Origin: Actinomycetota bacterium
GTDB lineage: Bacteria > Actinomycetota > Aquicultoria > Aquicultorales > JAMCWL01
Assembly: GCA_023481285.1 (NCBI GenBank)
Contig: JAMCWL010000102.1
Span: forward strand, 756 to 43,386
Length of the DNA stretch: 42,631 bases
Direction of reading: 5' to 3'
In this document: positions 10,001 to 17,618 of the stretch, in pieces
How positions within the stretch are numbered: position 1 is the stretch's first letter
Layout: each line of letters begins with the position of its first letter
The notes under the pieces: generated by a model
Seen by the model: only the letters and a program-made list of their open reading frames with translations
Databases searched by the model: none
Told to the model about the DNA's origin: nothing
Program-made: the position numbers and the translations under genes

Positions 10001-10426
10001 ATGAAGATTGGAATCACGCGTAGAGGGTTCTTCCAAGCGTTCGGCGGCTTGATAGCCTCTTCGTTATTCGGCTTCGGCGTATTGGAGAAGGAAAAGAAGA
10101 TAAAGCGCTACCTGCTCTGCGAGGATTACGTGGCGGGTGTGGCTTACTACGACTTCGCCGAGCCGGAGGAGATCGAGACCCTTTGGGAAGGGGCTCCGGT
10201 TTTCATCAAGCGCGAGCCGGAGAACCCTCACGATCCGCGAGCCATCGAGGTGTTTGCCTGGGACGGGAGGAAGATCGGCTATATGCCGAGGCACGCCAAC
10301 AGGATCCCGGCGAAGCTCATGGATCAGGACGCCGACCTGGTAGCCAGCGTCATCAAACTGGGTGACGGCGAGGAAACCTGGCGCGCCGTCAAGATGCGAT
10401 TGGAGCTGGTGGTCAAACCTGCCTGA
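10001..10426 (+). CDS. HIRAN-domain protein with a Tat-like N-terminal signal
   Basis: N-term TRRGFFQAFGGLIASSLFGFG; then VAGVAYYDF...PVFIKREPENPHDPRAIEVFAWDGRKIGYMPRHANRIPAKLMD. Confidence 0.8.
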   Translation: MKIGITRRGFFQAFGGLIASSLFGFGVLEKEKKIKRYLLCEDYVAGVAYYDFAEPEEIETLWEGAPVFIKREPENPHDPRAIEVFAWDGRKIGYMPRHANRIPAKLMDQDADLVASVIKLGDGEETWRAVKMRLELVVKPA

Positions 10427-10542
10427 CGTTGGGTCTTCCATCCGGCGTCAGGCAGGTTTTCGGCGGCGGGTTAAATATTTGTAGGAAATCAAGCGGATGA
10501 TGTATTATTTGAGCAACGGTCGGTAATCGATAAATTGTTTGA

Positions 10543-10679
10543 CTGAAAGTCACAAGCTGGCTATATAAGCTGGCGAGCTAAGCCGCGACGCCGAAGTCCT
10601 GGCCAGCGGCAACCCGAAAAAAATCGCCCGCCAGGCCAAGAACAAGCTCCTCGGCCGTCTGCTCCGAAAGCTGTGGTAG
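10543..10679 (+). pseudogene. Basic ~46-aa microprotein, copy 1 (1-nt deletion, CTG in place of ATG)
   Basis: Reads LKVTSWLYKLA(r)/LSRDAEVLASGNPKKIARQAKNKLLGRLLRKLW* with a one-base gap at ~10577. Confidence 0.8.
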
Positions 10680-10698
10680 TCAAGACAAGGCATTAATC

Positions 10699-10742
10699 TA
10701 ATGATGTACATGGTGTATCATATGATATACAACGTGTATCGG
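10699..10742. promoter_or_regulatory. Operator-like palindromic region upstream of the wHTH-nucleotidyltransferase
   Basis: gatgtacatggtgtatcatatgatatacaacgtgtatcg: near-palindrome GTATCATATGATATAC plus repeated GTGTATC. Confidence 0.45.
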
Positions 10743-10752
10743 TAGGAAGACA

Positions 10753-11341
10753 ATGCTCGATCGTTTATTTTTCATCTAAGACCCGCATAGAAATCCTGGG
10801 CAAGGTTCTTTTGAACCCCGAGCGGGCGGTGTATGCCAGGGAGCTTGAGCGTCAATTGGGTCCCGGTTCTTACCGTGCGGTCTGGCTTGAGCTGAAGAAT
10901 CTGGAGGAGCTGGGCATTCTGACTTCACGACAAGTCGGGCGCACCGTCCAATATCGAATAAATCCGGACTCGCCGCTTGTTCCCGAGCTGACAGAGCTGT
11001 TCCGCAAGAATTGGGCGGCCAAAGATCTTATCGGAGAAGCGGTGAGCAAAGCTGGCGATGTCGCTGCAGCGTTTATCTACGGATCGTTCGCCACCGGCAA
11101 GTTCGGTCCTCGGAGCGATATCGATCTGATAATCATCGGCAGGGTCGATGCGCATGCCCTCGACGATGGGCTCGCAGATGTGGAAAGCAAGATCGGGCGC
11201 GAGGTCAACTACCGCCTGTTCACAGTGGAGCAATGGAAAAGAGAAGTCAGGGCGGCAACACCCTTCGTGCGCGAGGTACTGGAAGGCTCCAAGCTGTTCG
11301 TCGCCGGGAGTCCGCTTGAACTGGAAAAGCTGGCTGGATAG
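10753..11341 (+). CDS. Winged-helix + nucleotidyltransferase protein (MNT-type), apparent frameshift near its 5' end
   Basis: ARELERQLGPGSYRAVWLELKNLEELGILTSRQVGRTVQYRIN (wHTH) and FIYGSFATGKFGPRSDIDLIIIG (NTase); ATG at 10753 gives MLDRLF then needs one T removed from the T5 run at 10768-10772 to continue SSKTRIEILGKVLLNPERAVYARE. Confidence 0.85.
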
Positions 11342-11345
11342 CGGA

Positions 11346-11409
11346 GAGATCAGGCCGTTAAAAACTATCAAAAAACCGCTCTCACGTGGAGATCAGGCCG
11401 TTAAAAACT
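11346..11409. repeat. 21-nt direct repeat GAGATCAGGCCGTTAAAAACT, period 43
   Basis: Copies at 11346-11366 and 11389-11409. Confidence 0.9.
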
Positions 11410-11787
11410 GGCCCTGAGCAAGCACCGAGGTTGCTGGGGTCTGCTCGGCGTCAGCTTGATGGAGCAGGAAGGATACTCAAGACTGGCGTTTATCCAGCCG
11501 CACGAGACGAAGCTTACGAAGCGATGCTGAAGGCAGGCATGTCGTTGGTTCTAGCGCATGGCTACCGAGTTGAAGCAGGATCACATCACCTAACGACGGT
11601 CAGAGTGATTTCCAAGCTACTTGGACCGGGGCATCGGGGTCTGGCAAAGGCATTCAACGATCTCAGGAAATCAAGGCACGAACGCCTATATGACGGAGTG
11701 GATTTCTGCACCGCGGAAGAGGCATCCCGGGCCATCGACAGGGCGTCGGAGCTGTTAGCTCTTATTGAGGCGAAAATAGGAAAGTAG
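11386..11787 (+). CDS. HEPN-domain protein
   Basis: Helical ~130 aa; AGMSLVLAHGYRVEAGSHHLTTVRVISKLL...FNDLRKSRHERLYDG (R-x4-6-H-like motif); directly downstream of the nucleotidyltransferase. Confidence 0.75.
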   Translation: MEIRPLKTGPEQAPRLLGSARRQLDGAGRILKTGVYPAARDEAYEAMLKAGMSLVLAHGYRVEAGSHHLTTVRVISKLLGPGHRGLAKAFNDLRKSRHERLYDGVDFCTAEEASRAIDRASELLALIEAKIGK

Positions 11788-11818
11788 CTGTATGGATCAT
11801 TCCTAAGCTAACAAGGAA

Positions 11819-11865
11819 TCAGGAGATCAAGCTGAATAAAGACGGTTCTTCCATTAAGCTGTTGA
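11819..11865 (+). pseudogene. Short WYL-regulator remnant
   Basis: aatcaggagatcaagctgaataaagacggttcttccattaag = NQEIKLNKDGSSIK, matching WYL1 GQEIELNEDGSSIL and its nucleotide sequence. Confidence 0.6.
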
Positions 11866-11985
11866 TTTTAGGAACTCGAGTTCCATTAAATCAGCAGGTG
11901 GAAGTATTACTGACCTATAATTTTATCAAAAACATTTCTAGGTCAACGACTAAAATAAGAAGCAGCGAGAGCTCGATTTTTTATT

Positions 11986-12015
11986 GACCGTCAAGCGTTT
12001 GACGGTCTGTTTTTG
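11986..12015 (+). terminator. Rho-independent terminator-like hairpin
   Basis: GACCGTCAA-gcgt-TTGACGGTC followed by tgtttttg. Confidence 0.75.
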
Positions 12016-12090
12016 TTATCATTTGTACACTTGGAAGGAAACAGAGCGTTATTGTCGAAAAGAATAGCTAGAAATCGTTAGGTAGGATAG

Positions 12091-12231
12091 ATGAAAATCA
12101 CCAGATGGCTTTACAAGCTGGCCAGACTAAGCCGAGACGCCGAGGTTCTCTCAAGTGGCGACCCAAAGAAGATCGCCCGCCATGCCAAGAACAAGCTCCT
12201 CGGCCGCCGCCTTTTCAGAAAGCTCTGGTGA
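12091..12231 (+). CDS. Basic 46-aa microprotein, copy 2 (intact), not in the ORF track
   Basis: ATG...TGA encodes MKITRWLYKLARLSRDAEVLSSGDPKKIARHAKNKLLGRRLFRKLW; homologous to copies at 10543 and 14594. Confidence 0.8.
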   Translation: MKITRWLYKLARLSRDAEVLSSGDPKKIARHAKNKLLGRRLFRKLW

Positions 12232-12255
12232 GCTGGCAGAAAGTTAAGCTTATAA

Positions 12256-13059
12256 ATGGGGGTCTTTGTGGGAAAAGCGACCACCGACAATGCGATCGAC
12301 AGACCAGTTGATAGACCGAGCGAGGCGACCACCGTCGCTGATATTCCTTCTGAGGTTATGAAGGCTGCTGAAGAGAGCACCCTGCGCCACGACGCCGTCA
12401 CTTTTCTCGATTACGTCGGAGCTCACACCCCGGAACTTGCAGAGGATAAGGGATTGAAGACCAAGGATGTCTGGGCGGTAAACGATCTCTTCGCCGAGTG
12501 CGAGGAAATCCAGGTAGAAATCGAGGGTGAGGCGGTTACTCTAAGTACTGAAGACGAGGTCTGCCGTGTTGGCTTTATAAGGCGTCTCCTGCAAAGCGCC
12601 GGTTTCTTGAAGATTCGCCATGGCAGGTTGTCTCCAACCAGAAGGGCGACCGAGTTCTTGAAGGATGACTATTTCTCTCAGTTGAGGTGGCTCTTCAACA
12701 TCTGGTGGTACGAGGTCGATTGGACCCTGGACGCTGGTGACGCATCCGCCAGCACCAATATCTTCCAGGGAGACCGCAAGAAGCTGGCGGACATTCTTCT
12801 CTCGCTACCGACCGGCATGGGTGTAGCCTACCGCGAGCTGGAAAAGACATTGCTCAAAGAGTTTGGCTTGAGCTTTTTAATCGGAAAGACGGGCGCCGAC
12901 CTGCAGAGCTACATGAATATAAGTTACGGTGTGGTCCAGCCTCTCGAAATCTTCGAGGCCATCACCATGGACGTTACCGGCGATTTTGAAACGCTGCAAG
13001 ACCTAAAGCTGACGCTCTCCATAACAGAACTAGGCAAGACGTTGCTTAGCAGGGTCTAG
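12256..13059 (+). CDS. Hypothetical protein, possibly with a winged-helix-like segment
   Basis: Long ORF; VCRVGFIRRLLQSAGFLKIRHGRLSPTRRATEFLKDDYFSQLRWLFNIWW. Confidence 0.75.
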   Translation: MGVFVGKATTDNAIDRPVDRPSEATTVADIPSEVMKAAEESTLRHDAVTFLDYVGAHTPELAEDKGLKTKDVWAVNDLFAECEEIQVEIEGEAVTLSTEDEVCRVGFIRRLLQSAGFLKIRHGRLSPTRRATEFLKDDYFSQLRWLFNIWWYEVDWTLDAGDASASTNIFQGDRKKLADILLSLPTGMGVAYRELEKTLLKEFGLSFLIGKTGADLQSYMNISYGVVQPLEIFEAITMDVTGDFETLQDLKLTLSITELGKTLLSRV

Positions 13060-13172
13060 AATAGGTCGCAAATTCCATCAAGCAAAGGCGTCATTAAGGC
13101 AAGACACACGTATACTGGTTTAACTAGCGAAATCTAAAACCTTGGATCAGGAACCGCCCGCGAGGCCATCGT

Positions 13173-14126
13173 ATGGAAAACGGTACAGGGAAACGGAAGA
13201 AATGGGATGGATCGATTGCCATAAGGGCTCTCGTCGTCCTGAAGCTTATTTCCGAGAAACCGCGAAGCGTGGCGGAGTTGCAGGAGGCCCTGGAAAGAGA
13301 TGCCCGTTTCTTCCATCACTTCTCTAATGATGCTCTGTACGACGACAGAAAGCGCCTGGAAGAGGCCGGTTTCAACATTAAATACGATGGACGCATAAAG
13401 AAGTACCGCTTGATAAGCATGCCTTTCTGCTTGGGCATGGATGGGGAGGAAGCGCTGGCGCTTGCCATAGCCGCGGACGCGATCCTTTCTCAGGATAAGC
13501 TCCCATATCGTCCGGAGTTGGCTTCGGCGATGGCGAAGTTAAAAGAAGTGCTCGCGCCCGAAGTGATCAAGGGTCTTGAAACCAGCCCGCTCGTCAAGTT
13601 CATACTCCGCCCGGTCGTCGATTACCGTCCGTTCCTCGACACGATCGAGGACATTCGCCAAGCTCTCGCTTGGCATAGAAGGATCGACGTGGACTACGTC
13701 AGCCCGCATTCCGGCACAAGCAAGCATACGCTGGAGCCCTACGAGCTCTACTTCGACCACGGCGCCCTCTATCTAGAAGCCTACTCACGGCAGGCCAATG
13801 ACATCCTGGTTTTTCGCATAGACAGGATAGCCAATCTTAAGGTCTTACCGGATCGCTTTGAGCCGACAAGGAAACGAGCGACTTTCACCTTGAAGTTCAA
13901 GCTCGACGCCGAGATAGCCAAACTCGACGGCGATCGTTTTCCGGGCCAAACAGTAGAAATCATCGACGACGAGGTCGCTCTCGTAACGGCCGAGGTTTCC
14001 AGCCGTTTCTGGGCGATGCGTCAAATCCTAAGCTACGGCGAACTGGCCGAAGTCCTGGAACCGGAAGACCTCAGGGCCCATATGAAGCAGATAACCGAAA
14101 AAATGTTCAAGAAATACCAGGATTAA
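13173..14126 (+). CDS. WYL-domain transcriptional regulator (WYL2)
   Basis: Paralogue of WYL1: RIDVDYVSPHSGTSKHTLEPYELYFDHGALYLEAYSRQANDILVFRIDRIANLKVLPDRF...FPGQTVEIIDDEVALVTAEV. Confidence 0.9.
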   Translation: MENGTGKRKKWDGSIAIRALVVLKLISEKPRSVAELQEALERDARFFHHFSNDALYDDRKRLEEAGFNIKYDGRIKKYRLISMPFCLGMDGEEALALAIAADAILSQDKLPYRPELASAMAKLKEVLAPEVIKGLETSPLVKFILRPVVDYRPFLDTIEDIRQALAWHRRIDVDYVSPHSGTSKHTLEPYELYFDHGALYLEAYSRQANDILVFRIDRIANLKVLPDRFEPTRKRATFTLKFKLDAEIAKLDGDRFPGQTVEIIDDEVALVTAEVSSRFWAMRQILSYGELAEVLEPEDLRAHMKQITEKMFKKYQD

Positions 14127-14128
14127 GG

Positions 14129-14300
14129 GTGGGGCAGGCAATAAGCAGCCAGTTAGCTTTTGGTAGATTAAGAATCTCAGGGCTCATGGATCAAGGCGTC
14201 GACATTTCGGCGACGATAGCAAAACTAAGGCCCGGAGAAGAAACCTGGCGCGCGGTCAAGCTGCGAGTGGATATGGTTTTCCATCCGCTTGATGTTGCCT
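14129..14300 (+). pseudogene. HIRAN-protein remnant
   Basis: LMDQGVDISATIAKLRPGEETWRAVKLRVDMVFHPL aligns with HIRAN C-term LMDQDADLVASVIKLGDGEETWRAVKMRLELVVKPA; most of the domain is missing. Confidence 0.75.
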
Positions 14301-14426
14301 CGGTTGCATCGAGAAGGGTGCGAGTGTCGCTTTACCTTTTAGCTCGGGAAGCGTGTCATTGAGAGCAGCCCACCGGCTGGGTGCTGGTTATATGGCTAAG
14401 AAACATGCGTTTGAGCAGGTAAAGGT

Positions 14427-14470
14427 GTCATTGCGAGGAGGCCGTCGTTTAGCCGACGTGGCAATCTCGA
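14427..14470. repeat. GTCATTGCGAG...GTGGCAATCTCG interspersed repeat
   Basis: gtcattgcgaggaggccgtcgtttagccgacgtggcaatctcg with internal cgtcg...cgacg stem. Confidence 0.65.
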
Positions 14471-14495
14471 AAAACCAAGCGAGCGTTACGAACAA

Positions 14496-14527
14496 AGAGC
14501 ATTGCAAAAACAGAGCATTGCAAAAAC
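14496..14527. repeat. 16-nt tandem duplication AGAGCATTGCAAAAAC x2
   Basis: Exact adjacent copies. Confidence 0.9.
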
Positions 14528-14593
14528 GCTGTACGAACCAAAAGCGAATGCACTATCATAGAGAAGGCTGCAAGGAATCGGTAAGTGATTGAG

Positions 14594-14734
14594 GTGAACA
14601 TCACCAGGTGGTTGTATAAGCTGGCAAGGCTCAGCCGAGACGTCCAGGTACTCACCAGCAGCGACTTGAAAGTAGGTGGCCGCCGGATCAAAAAGAGGCT
14701 CCTCGGCCTCTAGCTATTCAGGAACTTCTGGTGA
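14594..14734 (+). pseudogene. Basic 46-codon microprotein, copy 3 (GTG start, in-frame TAG at codon 40)
   Basis: MNITRWLYKLARLSRDVQVLTSSDLKVGGRRIKKRLLGL*LFRNFW*; same 141-nt length as copy 2. Confidence 0.75.
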
Positions 14735-14789
14735 GCGGTGGTTTGCTGCATCTTTTTTATAAATCTCAAGCATTATTTAGGGATTACGA

Positions 14790-15512
14790 ATGGAAACAAA
14801 GCAAGCCCAAAGCCAAAAAGAACTGTCGTTTGTAAAGTATCGTCTAGAGTTATCGAGGGGCTTGCGTCGAAGCGAAGTCCCGCTCCTCCGTGGGTTCTTC
14901 GGCAACAAGTTTGATCAAGCTATCGTACATCACCACAACCCCGATGGCACTCTAGCTTATGATTATCCTCGTATCCAGTTCAAAGTGCTCGATCAGCAGG
15001 CGATTCTCATTGGACTTGAAGAAGGCTGCGATTTACTTGCTCGCCTATGGCTGGAAACTGACCGCGCGATCATCGGTGTCGAAAATCTAACCGTTCGACA
15101 AGCTGCGATTCAAAAGAGGCAGGTGCTGATAGGCGAGGCGGGCGAGCCGATAACCTATCGATTCTTGACCCCATGGCTTGCTTTAAATCAAGCCAACGAC
15201 AAGCGTTATCGTGATGCCGCCACTGTGCAGCCGCGCGAAGAGCTGCTTGGTAGAATTCTCGTCGGCAACTGCATCTCGCTCGCAAAGTCTTTCAAATACG
15301 ATGTCAAGTCATGGCTTGAGGCTGATTGCTCCAGACTGCGTTCCGTGACAACCTTCCTCAAAGGTACGCCTATGCACGGATTTATTGGCGAGTTCCAGGT
15401 TAACTTCCTGCTTCCCGAGCTGATTGGCATCGGTAAGTCGGTCTCCAGAGGCTTTGGAACCGTTATACGCTGCTATAGCTTACGCCCGGATAGGAGAGGA
15501 GGGGTTCGATGA
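14790..15512 (+). CDS. cas6: CRISPR-associated endoribonuclease Cas6-like
   Basis: C-terminal GFIGEFQVNFLLPELIGIGKSVSRGFGTVIRC (glycine-rich loop); first gene of the cas operon. Confidence 0.75.
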   Translation: METKQAQSQKELSFVKYRLELSRGLRRSEVPLLRGFFGNKFDQAIVHHHNPDGTLAYDYPRIQFKVLDQQAILIGLEEGCDLLARLWLETDRAIIGVENLTVRQAAIQKRQVLIGEAGEPITYRFLTPWLALNQANDKRYRDAATVQPREELLGRILVGNCISLAKSFKYDVKSWLEADCSRLRSVTTFLKGTPMHGFIGEFQVNFLLPELIGIGKSVSRGFGTVIRCYSLRPDRRGGVR

Positions 15513-17602
15513 TCATAGAAGATCTCATTCGTCTCGGTCGCTTGCTTTTCGAAGGACATATGGATCCAAGGGACGTGTTGAGGCTCGTTTCCGATGTCGA
15601 AAGTCAAACCGCGAAGAATTTCTACAAGCACGTTTTTGTAGTGGAAATTGCGGATGATAAGCGACCGGTCGTCACTCATCAGGTTTGGGGTCAAGAGATA
15701 AAGATTGAAGGTAAAAGCAAGAAAGCCGATTTCCTACCGGATTTCGAAAAGGCCATCGGGGCGCCCTTTGTTTTGCCGCAAGGCGGTAACCCACTTCATC
15801 CCCAAGGGAAATACGGTGTTCCTGCATATCCCTGCTGGGATAAGCACATTAAAAGTTTCCAGCAATCCACAGAAGGGGTTAGGGAATTTTTGACCGGCAG
15901 GCTGACGCGAACGCTGTCCATAGATTTACCGGAAGCTTTGATAGTCGAGATCGCTGAGTTAACACATCGTGTAGCCGCCGGTTTGAAGGTAGATGAACGG
16001 GAGAAACTGCTCGGAGTATTTCTTCTAGTTGATATGAACAGCGCGAAAGCCGCGTATGCGTATACCACCGAGCCTTCTCGGCACGATTTGGGGCATAGCG
16101 TGATTTATCCCGGCATGTTTATTGAGCCATGCTGCACGCCGATCCTTGATCTCTTTTGGCAGGCCAAGCTCGCAGAGGGGGCGGAAGAAGGCAAGATGGA
16201 AGGCACTTGCACCATCTGTGGAGGCGTTGGCGAAGTCATATCATCCTACTGTAAATCCTGGCCTTGGGCGCTTATCGAGTGGAGCTGCCCTCTGCCCCAT
16301 GGCGGAGATCGAAAATTCTTGGTGGAAGGAATTGCGCTTTGCCATGATTGTTATCGAGCGCTTGTTTATGGTTCATGCGTTTTTGATAAGCTTTCGCAGC
16401 CAATACACTCGCTTTTGATTAAGGAGATTTTTTCACCCACAGCCAACTCTGCGGGTAACAAAACTACAACCAATCGCAAGCTCTCCGATCTTCCAACAGT
16501 CTACGGCAGTGGTTATCTACTGCCTGTTCTAGAGATAACTGACGCTTACTTAAGAAGCGATTTTGCTGTGAACATCCAAGTCATGCTAAATTCGCCAATC
16601 GAACGAGATCCTTTTCTCGCAGGACATATAGAAGCTGTGACGGGGTTTGATCTCTGTCTTCCGGAAGACCCTGGAAACGATTTTCGGCTCAGCTTGCTCT
16701 ATTTTTCGGGTAACCTAGGTCGCGGTGATATACACCTGCGTGCTTGTATTGAGGACGTACTTCCGTCGACTCTTAGGCACTTAAAAACAATGGCAAGGGA
16801 TTGTGCGGACAATGCCTGCTTTTTGCTTCGAGCAATCAAAAATAAAGATGCTCTATCCGAAAAGCAGATTGCTTACTATAACCAAATTTACGGCTCGGTT
16901 CCATGGCTTTTGGCCAAGGCATACGGTGGTTCTTATGTTTGGGACCAATTGCAAGCCGTGCTTCACCGTCGCCCGTTGCTTTTAGAGAGGCACACACGAA
17001 ATGTATCCCAACGGATGCGAAGCCTTGCACCGCTGTATCCCGATCAGGAAGGTCGAAATGGCATTTACGATGAGGTCATCTTTTACCTCGCGTTCAATGA
17101 TTTTGCAACCGCATACAATAGTTGGTTATCGGTCGAAGGAGGAGTAAATATGATCGCACGCCCATGGCAAGAGCTTTTAAAAGTGGTCGCCGAATCACCC
17201 ATCGATGAGCTAATCTTTCAATCCGTCGCCGAGTTAGGGTTCGCCTGCGGCAACGTAATACGCCAATTTGGAAGGCAGTACTACGCGGTGATTCAAAAGG
17301 ATTATCTCAAACATAGGGTGCTGACCTTCGGAGCCGACTTAACGCCGGAAGAGGTCTGGAAACGTGGCCTATCTAGGATGTTCGATGTCGCTGAGCGCTA
17401 CGACAAGGTTCAACTTTCCGACGATTTTCGCAAACGCGTAGGTGTAATTTTGGATGAGTACCGCCGGTTGTGTGAAGATGTACAGCGGAATAAGGACGAA
17501 TTCATCGCGTCGTTCTGGTCCGGCTATGCTCTGCAGGGTTTTATCAAACCACAATCGAGCGACCGGTCTGTTGATGAGGCATTAATGAAAGTTGGACTAT
17601 AG
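15509..17602 (+). CDS. cas8b: Type I-B large subunit, Cas8b/Csh1-like
   Basis: Large protein with CTICGG...CHDCY zinc-finger-like cysteines, followed by cas7-cas5-cas3. Confidence 0.8.
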   Translation: MIIEDLIRLGRLLFEGHMDPRDVLRLVSDVESQTAKNFYKHVFVVEIADDKRPVVTHQVWGQEIKIEGKSKKADFLPDFEKAIGAPFVLPQGGNPLHPQGKYGVPAYPCWDKHIKSFQQSTEGVREFLTGRLTRTLSIDLPEALIVEIAELTHRVAAGLKVDEREKLLGVFLLVDMNSAKAAYAYTTEPSRHDLGHSVIYPGMFIEPCCTPILDLFWQAKLAEGAEEGKMEGTCTICGGVGEVISSYCKSWPWALIEWSCPLPHGGDRKFLVEGIALCHDCYRALVYGSCVFDKLSQPIHSLLIKEIFSPTANSAGNKTTTNRKLSDLPTVYGSGYLLPVLEITDAYLRSDFAVNIQVMLNSPIERDPFLAGHIEAVTGFDLCLPEDPGNDFRLSLLYFSGNLGRGDIHLRACIEDVLPSTLRHLKTMARDCADNACFLLRAIKNKDALSEKQIAYYNQIYGSVPWLLAKAYGGSYVWDQLQAVLHRRPLLLERHTRNVSQRMRSLAPLYPDQEGRNGIYDEVIFYLAFNDFATAYNSWLSVEGGVNMIARPWQELLKVVAESPIDELIFQSVAELGFACGNVIRQFGRQYYAVIQKDYLKHRVLTFGADLTPEEVWKRGLSRMFDVAERYDKVQLSDDFRKRVGVILDEYRRLCEDVQRNKDEFIASFWSGYALQGFIKPQSSDRSVDEALMKVGL

Positions 17603-17618
17603 GAAGAAAGGGAGAAGC

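Noticed and set aside
12105-12311. 68-aa ORF listed in the track over the microprotein
   Set aside because: Out of frame with the conserved 46-aa ORF; only the latter reading is conserved among the three copies.
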